From: Lacrimispora sphenoides JCM 1415
GTDB lineage: Bacteria; Bacillota; Clostridia; Lachnospirales; Lachnospiraceae
Length of the DNA: 64,000 nt
Direction of reading: 5' to 3'
Assembly (NCBI RefSeq): GCF_900105615.1
Contig: NZ_LT630003.1
Location: 3,794,501-3,858,500 of the forward strand
Shown here: positions 63,544 through 64,000 of the stretch, piece by piece
How positions within the stretch are numbered: the first letter of the stretch is position 1
Layout: the number at the start of each line of letters is the position of its first letter
The notes under the pieces: model-generated
The model's database searches: none
Told to the model about the DNA's origin: nothing
Seen by the model: only the letters and a program-made list of their open reading frames with translations
Position numbers and translations under genes: made by a program

Positions 63544-64000
63544 TTATAAAACCCCACAATCTTTCAGCATTACCTCAATGTCCGTTCCTGCTAATTGCTT
63601 CATAATCTTGCTTTTTTTAAGAGGAGGCAAGTCTATTTCCAGTTTTTCTCCGTCAAGCAGACATACGCCTGCGCTGAGAAGATAACGAATATCGTAACGG
63701 GAAGCAAATACTTCGGGAACACCCTTTTCCACTCCGGTTAAAACATATACGGCTTCCATAGCTGTACGTCCGGAATATTCAATGGTAAATACTGTATCGC
63801 GGCCGGGATCATCCAATGTTTCAGCAAACTGTCCAAGGAAAGCAAAGTTTACTGCATTCTTAGGAACTACATAAGGACGGTCACCAGATTCACGGGGCAT
63901 AAATTGAGAGGTTATGAACGGCATCATTACTGGGATCGCTGTACATGTATTGGCTAACTCCTCTATTTCATCAACAGGCACTCCTATATGATACAACCAT
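63544..64000 (-). CDS. Oleate hydratase, C-terminal part (runs off the window)
   Basis: The visible 152 residues include FITSQFMPRESGDRPYVVP, NFAFLGQFAETLDDPGRDTVF, EYSGRTAMEAVYVLTGVEKG and VPEVFASRYDIRYLLSAG. These are typical of the end of FAD-dependent oleate hydratases (formerly myosin-cross-reactive antigens), which convert oleate to 10-hydroxystearate and detoxify unsaturated fatty acids. The frame continues past base 64000 (Trp codon at 63999-63997), so the true start is outside. Confidence 0.92.
   Translation of the reverse strand, partial: WLYHIGVPVDEIEELANTCTAIPVMMPFITSQFMPRESGDRPYVVPKNAVNFAFLGQFAETLDDPGRDTVFTIEYSGRTAMEAVYVLTGVEKGVPEVFASRYDIRYLLSAGVCLLDGEKLEIDLPPLKKSKIMKQLAGTDIEVMLKDCGVL

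Noticed and set aside
1..64000. CRISPR arrays, tRNA and rRNA genes
   Set aside because: I saw no regularly spaced repeats of CRISPR type and no cloverleaf or rRNA-like stretches; the only direct repeats are those listed.

Overview
The window is a chromosome segment from a mid-GC member of the Clostridia, most likely a Lachnospiraceae species related to Lacrimispora or the Clostridium clostridioforme group. This rests on gene content: an agr quorum-sensing locus, a class B sortase, a DUF4489 protein, XpaC/TelA, sugar ABC operons paired with LacI regulators, cellobiose phosphorylase and oleate hydratase. It is an inference, because no rRNA or other marker gene is present. I see no tRNA, rRNA or CRISPR array.

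Layout. 1-1861 (minus): surface-glycan genes, a GT8 glycosyltransferase cut by the window edge and UDP-galactopyranose mutase. 2055-5031 (plus): a complete agr system in the order agrA-agrC-agrD-agrB; its 49-residue AgrD pheromone precursor is easily missed. 5311-12371: a ribose-type sugar ABC operon with a Gfo/Idh oxidoreductase and a sugar-phosphate isomerase, facing a divergent LacI regulator across a perfect 18-bp palindrome. 12434-21667: core metabolism and envelope genes (leuA, telA/xpaC, glmM, srtB, a BTAD regulator, mgsA, an HD hydrolase). 21889-30323: an accessory stretch with DUF4489, methyltransferase, cupin, a Cys-rich protein, a 4-kb segment flanked by a 66-bp direct repeat that carries an integrase tail, and zinc-ribbon and cell-wall-binding proteins. 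30424-38783: a cellobiose or cello-oligosaccharide operon (GH1, ABC transporter, LacI) divergent from cellobiose phosphorylase, with two identical 17-bp operator candidates.

About 38850-57800 is visibly A+T-rich and full of broken genes. It holds a peroxiredoxin stub, S-adenosylmethionine decarboxylase with a branched-polyamine synthase (BpsA), a short MutS2-like ATPase with a MarR regulator, two flavodoxin/NQO clusters with ArsR- and Rrf2-type regulators, a two-component system, secreted hydrolases, a TudS-type desulfidase, an M28 peptidase pseudogene and a large serine recombinase. I read it as a mobile or composite island.

57955-63254 (minus) is the most unusual locus: an AAA+ ATPase, a beta-propeller-like protein split in frame by one TAG codon, and a VWA protein, preceded by an 81-nt foldable leader. 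It resembles MoxR-VWA ternary conflict or chaperone systems but matches none that I can name. The 3' part of an oleate hydratase gene closes the window.
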